This document shows positions 5,829 to 5,895 of a stretch of 5,895 nucleotides of DNA, in pieces (the first letter of the stretch is position 1; each line of letters opens with the position of its first letter). The stretch comes from HGM11368 sp051883415. GTDB lineage: Bacteria; Bacillota; Clostridia; Christensenellales; UBA3700. The position numbers and the translations under genes were made by a program. The stretch spans positions 1 to 5,895 of the forward strand of contig JBJETR010000070.1 in the NCBI GenBank assembly GCA_051883415.1, given 5' to 3'. The notes beneath the pieces were generated by a model, which was not told where the DNA came from, made no database searches, and was given only the letters and a program-made list of their open reading frames with translations.

Positions 5829-5868
5829 GTCATTCCGAGGGAAGCCCTTGGCTGACCGTGGGAATCTC
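5829..5868 (+). repeat. Dispersed intergenic repeat, copy 4 (variant)
   Basis: The copy begins GTCATTCCGAGG and ends CCGTGGGAATCTC. This is the CATTCCGAG/GGAATCTC variant of the same general repeat type that is scattered between genes in many bacterial genomes. The middle, GAAGCCCTTGGCTGA, differs from copies 2 and 3. Short open frames across it on either strand are repeat-derived and not genes. Confidence 0.55.
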
Positions 5869-5880
5869 GTGCCTTTTTGT

Positions 5881-5895
5881 TTGAGATTGCCACGT
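5881..5895 (-). repeat. Dispersed intergenic repeat, copy 5 (cut by the window edge)
   Basis: The last 15 bases, TTGAGATTGCCACGT, repeat 5766-5780 exactly and in the same orientation. The copy very likely continues beyond the window. Confidence 0.6.

Noticed and set aside
5621..5893. Open frames of 87 residues (plus) and 67 residues (minus) in the right-hand region
   Set aside because: Both run through repeat copies, and their translations (for example KARDSHGQPRASLGMT) are typical of intergenic repeats read as protein. No Shine-Dalgarno supports either.
5556..5895. CRISPR array
   Set aside because: The repeated units change orientation, are degenerate and have no regular spacing or unique spacers.

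Overview
The window looks like a chromosomal segment of a low-to-moderate GC Gram-positive bacterium of the class Clostridia, probably an uncultured gut-type lineage. Three things suggest this: the gene order ruvA-ruvB-queA-tgt-yajC-(TIGR04086-like membrane protein)-scfA-scfB, the purine-rich Shine-Dalgarno sites, and the SCIFF six-cysteine peptide, a near-universal marker of Clostridia. The assignment to Clostridia is an inference from these signatures; no finer placement is supported.

All genes lie on the minus strand, so transcription runs from right to left. The right end (5492-5895) holds no credible gene. It is a patchwork of degenerate dispersed intergenic repeats in both orientations. 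Next to it is a strong promoter (TTGACT, 17 bp, TATGAT) whose expected start falls on the A of the ruvA ATG, so the first gene is probably read from a leaderless transcript. Then come ruvA and ruvB (Holliday-junction branch migration), queA and tgt (queuosine modification of tRNA). These four are packed with 1 nt, -8 nt and 7 nt junctions, and each downstream Shine-Dalgarno lies in or at the end of the preceding gene, so they are almost certainly one operon. A 129-nt gap with its own promoter leads to yajC (Sec translocase accessory), which ends in a very clear intrinsic terminator at 981-1013.

Left of the terminator is a second group. It starts with a small four-helix membrane protein of unknown function (430-819). 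A further promoter then precedes a 57-residue peptide gene at 138-311. This is the SCIFF ranthipeptide precursor scfA, with all six cysteines and the conserved core, plus an unusual 15-residue tail. Eighteen nucleotides later the radical SAM SCIFF maturase scfB begins (119 to 1) and runs off the left edge. In related genomes secD and secF usually follow scfB, which would link yajC and this locus to protein export.

The points most worth attention are the intact SCIFF precursor, small enough to be missed by gene callers, with its atypical tail; the apparent leaderless promoter of ruvA; a canonical sliding-clamp-binding pentapeptide (QLSLF) at the C terminus of RuvB; and the mosaic of inverted repeats upstream of the operon.
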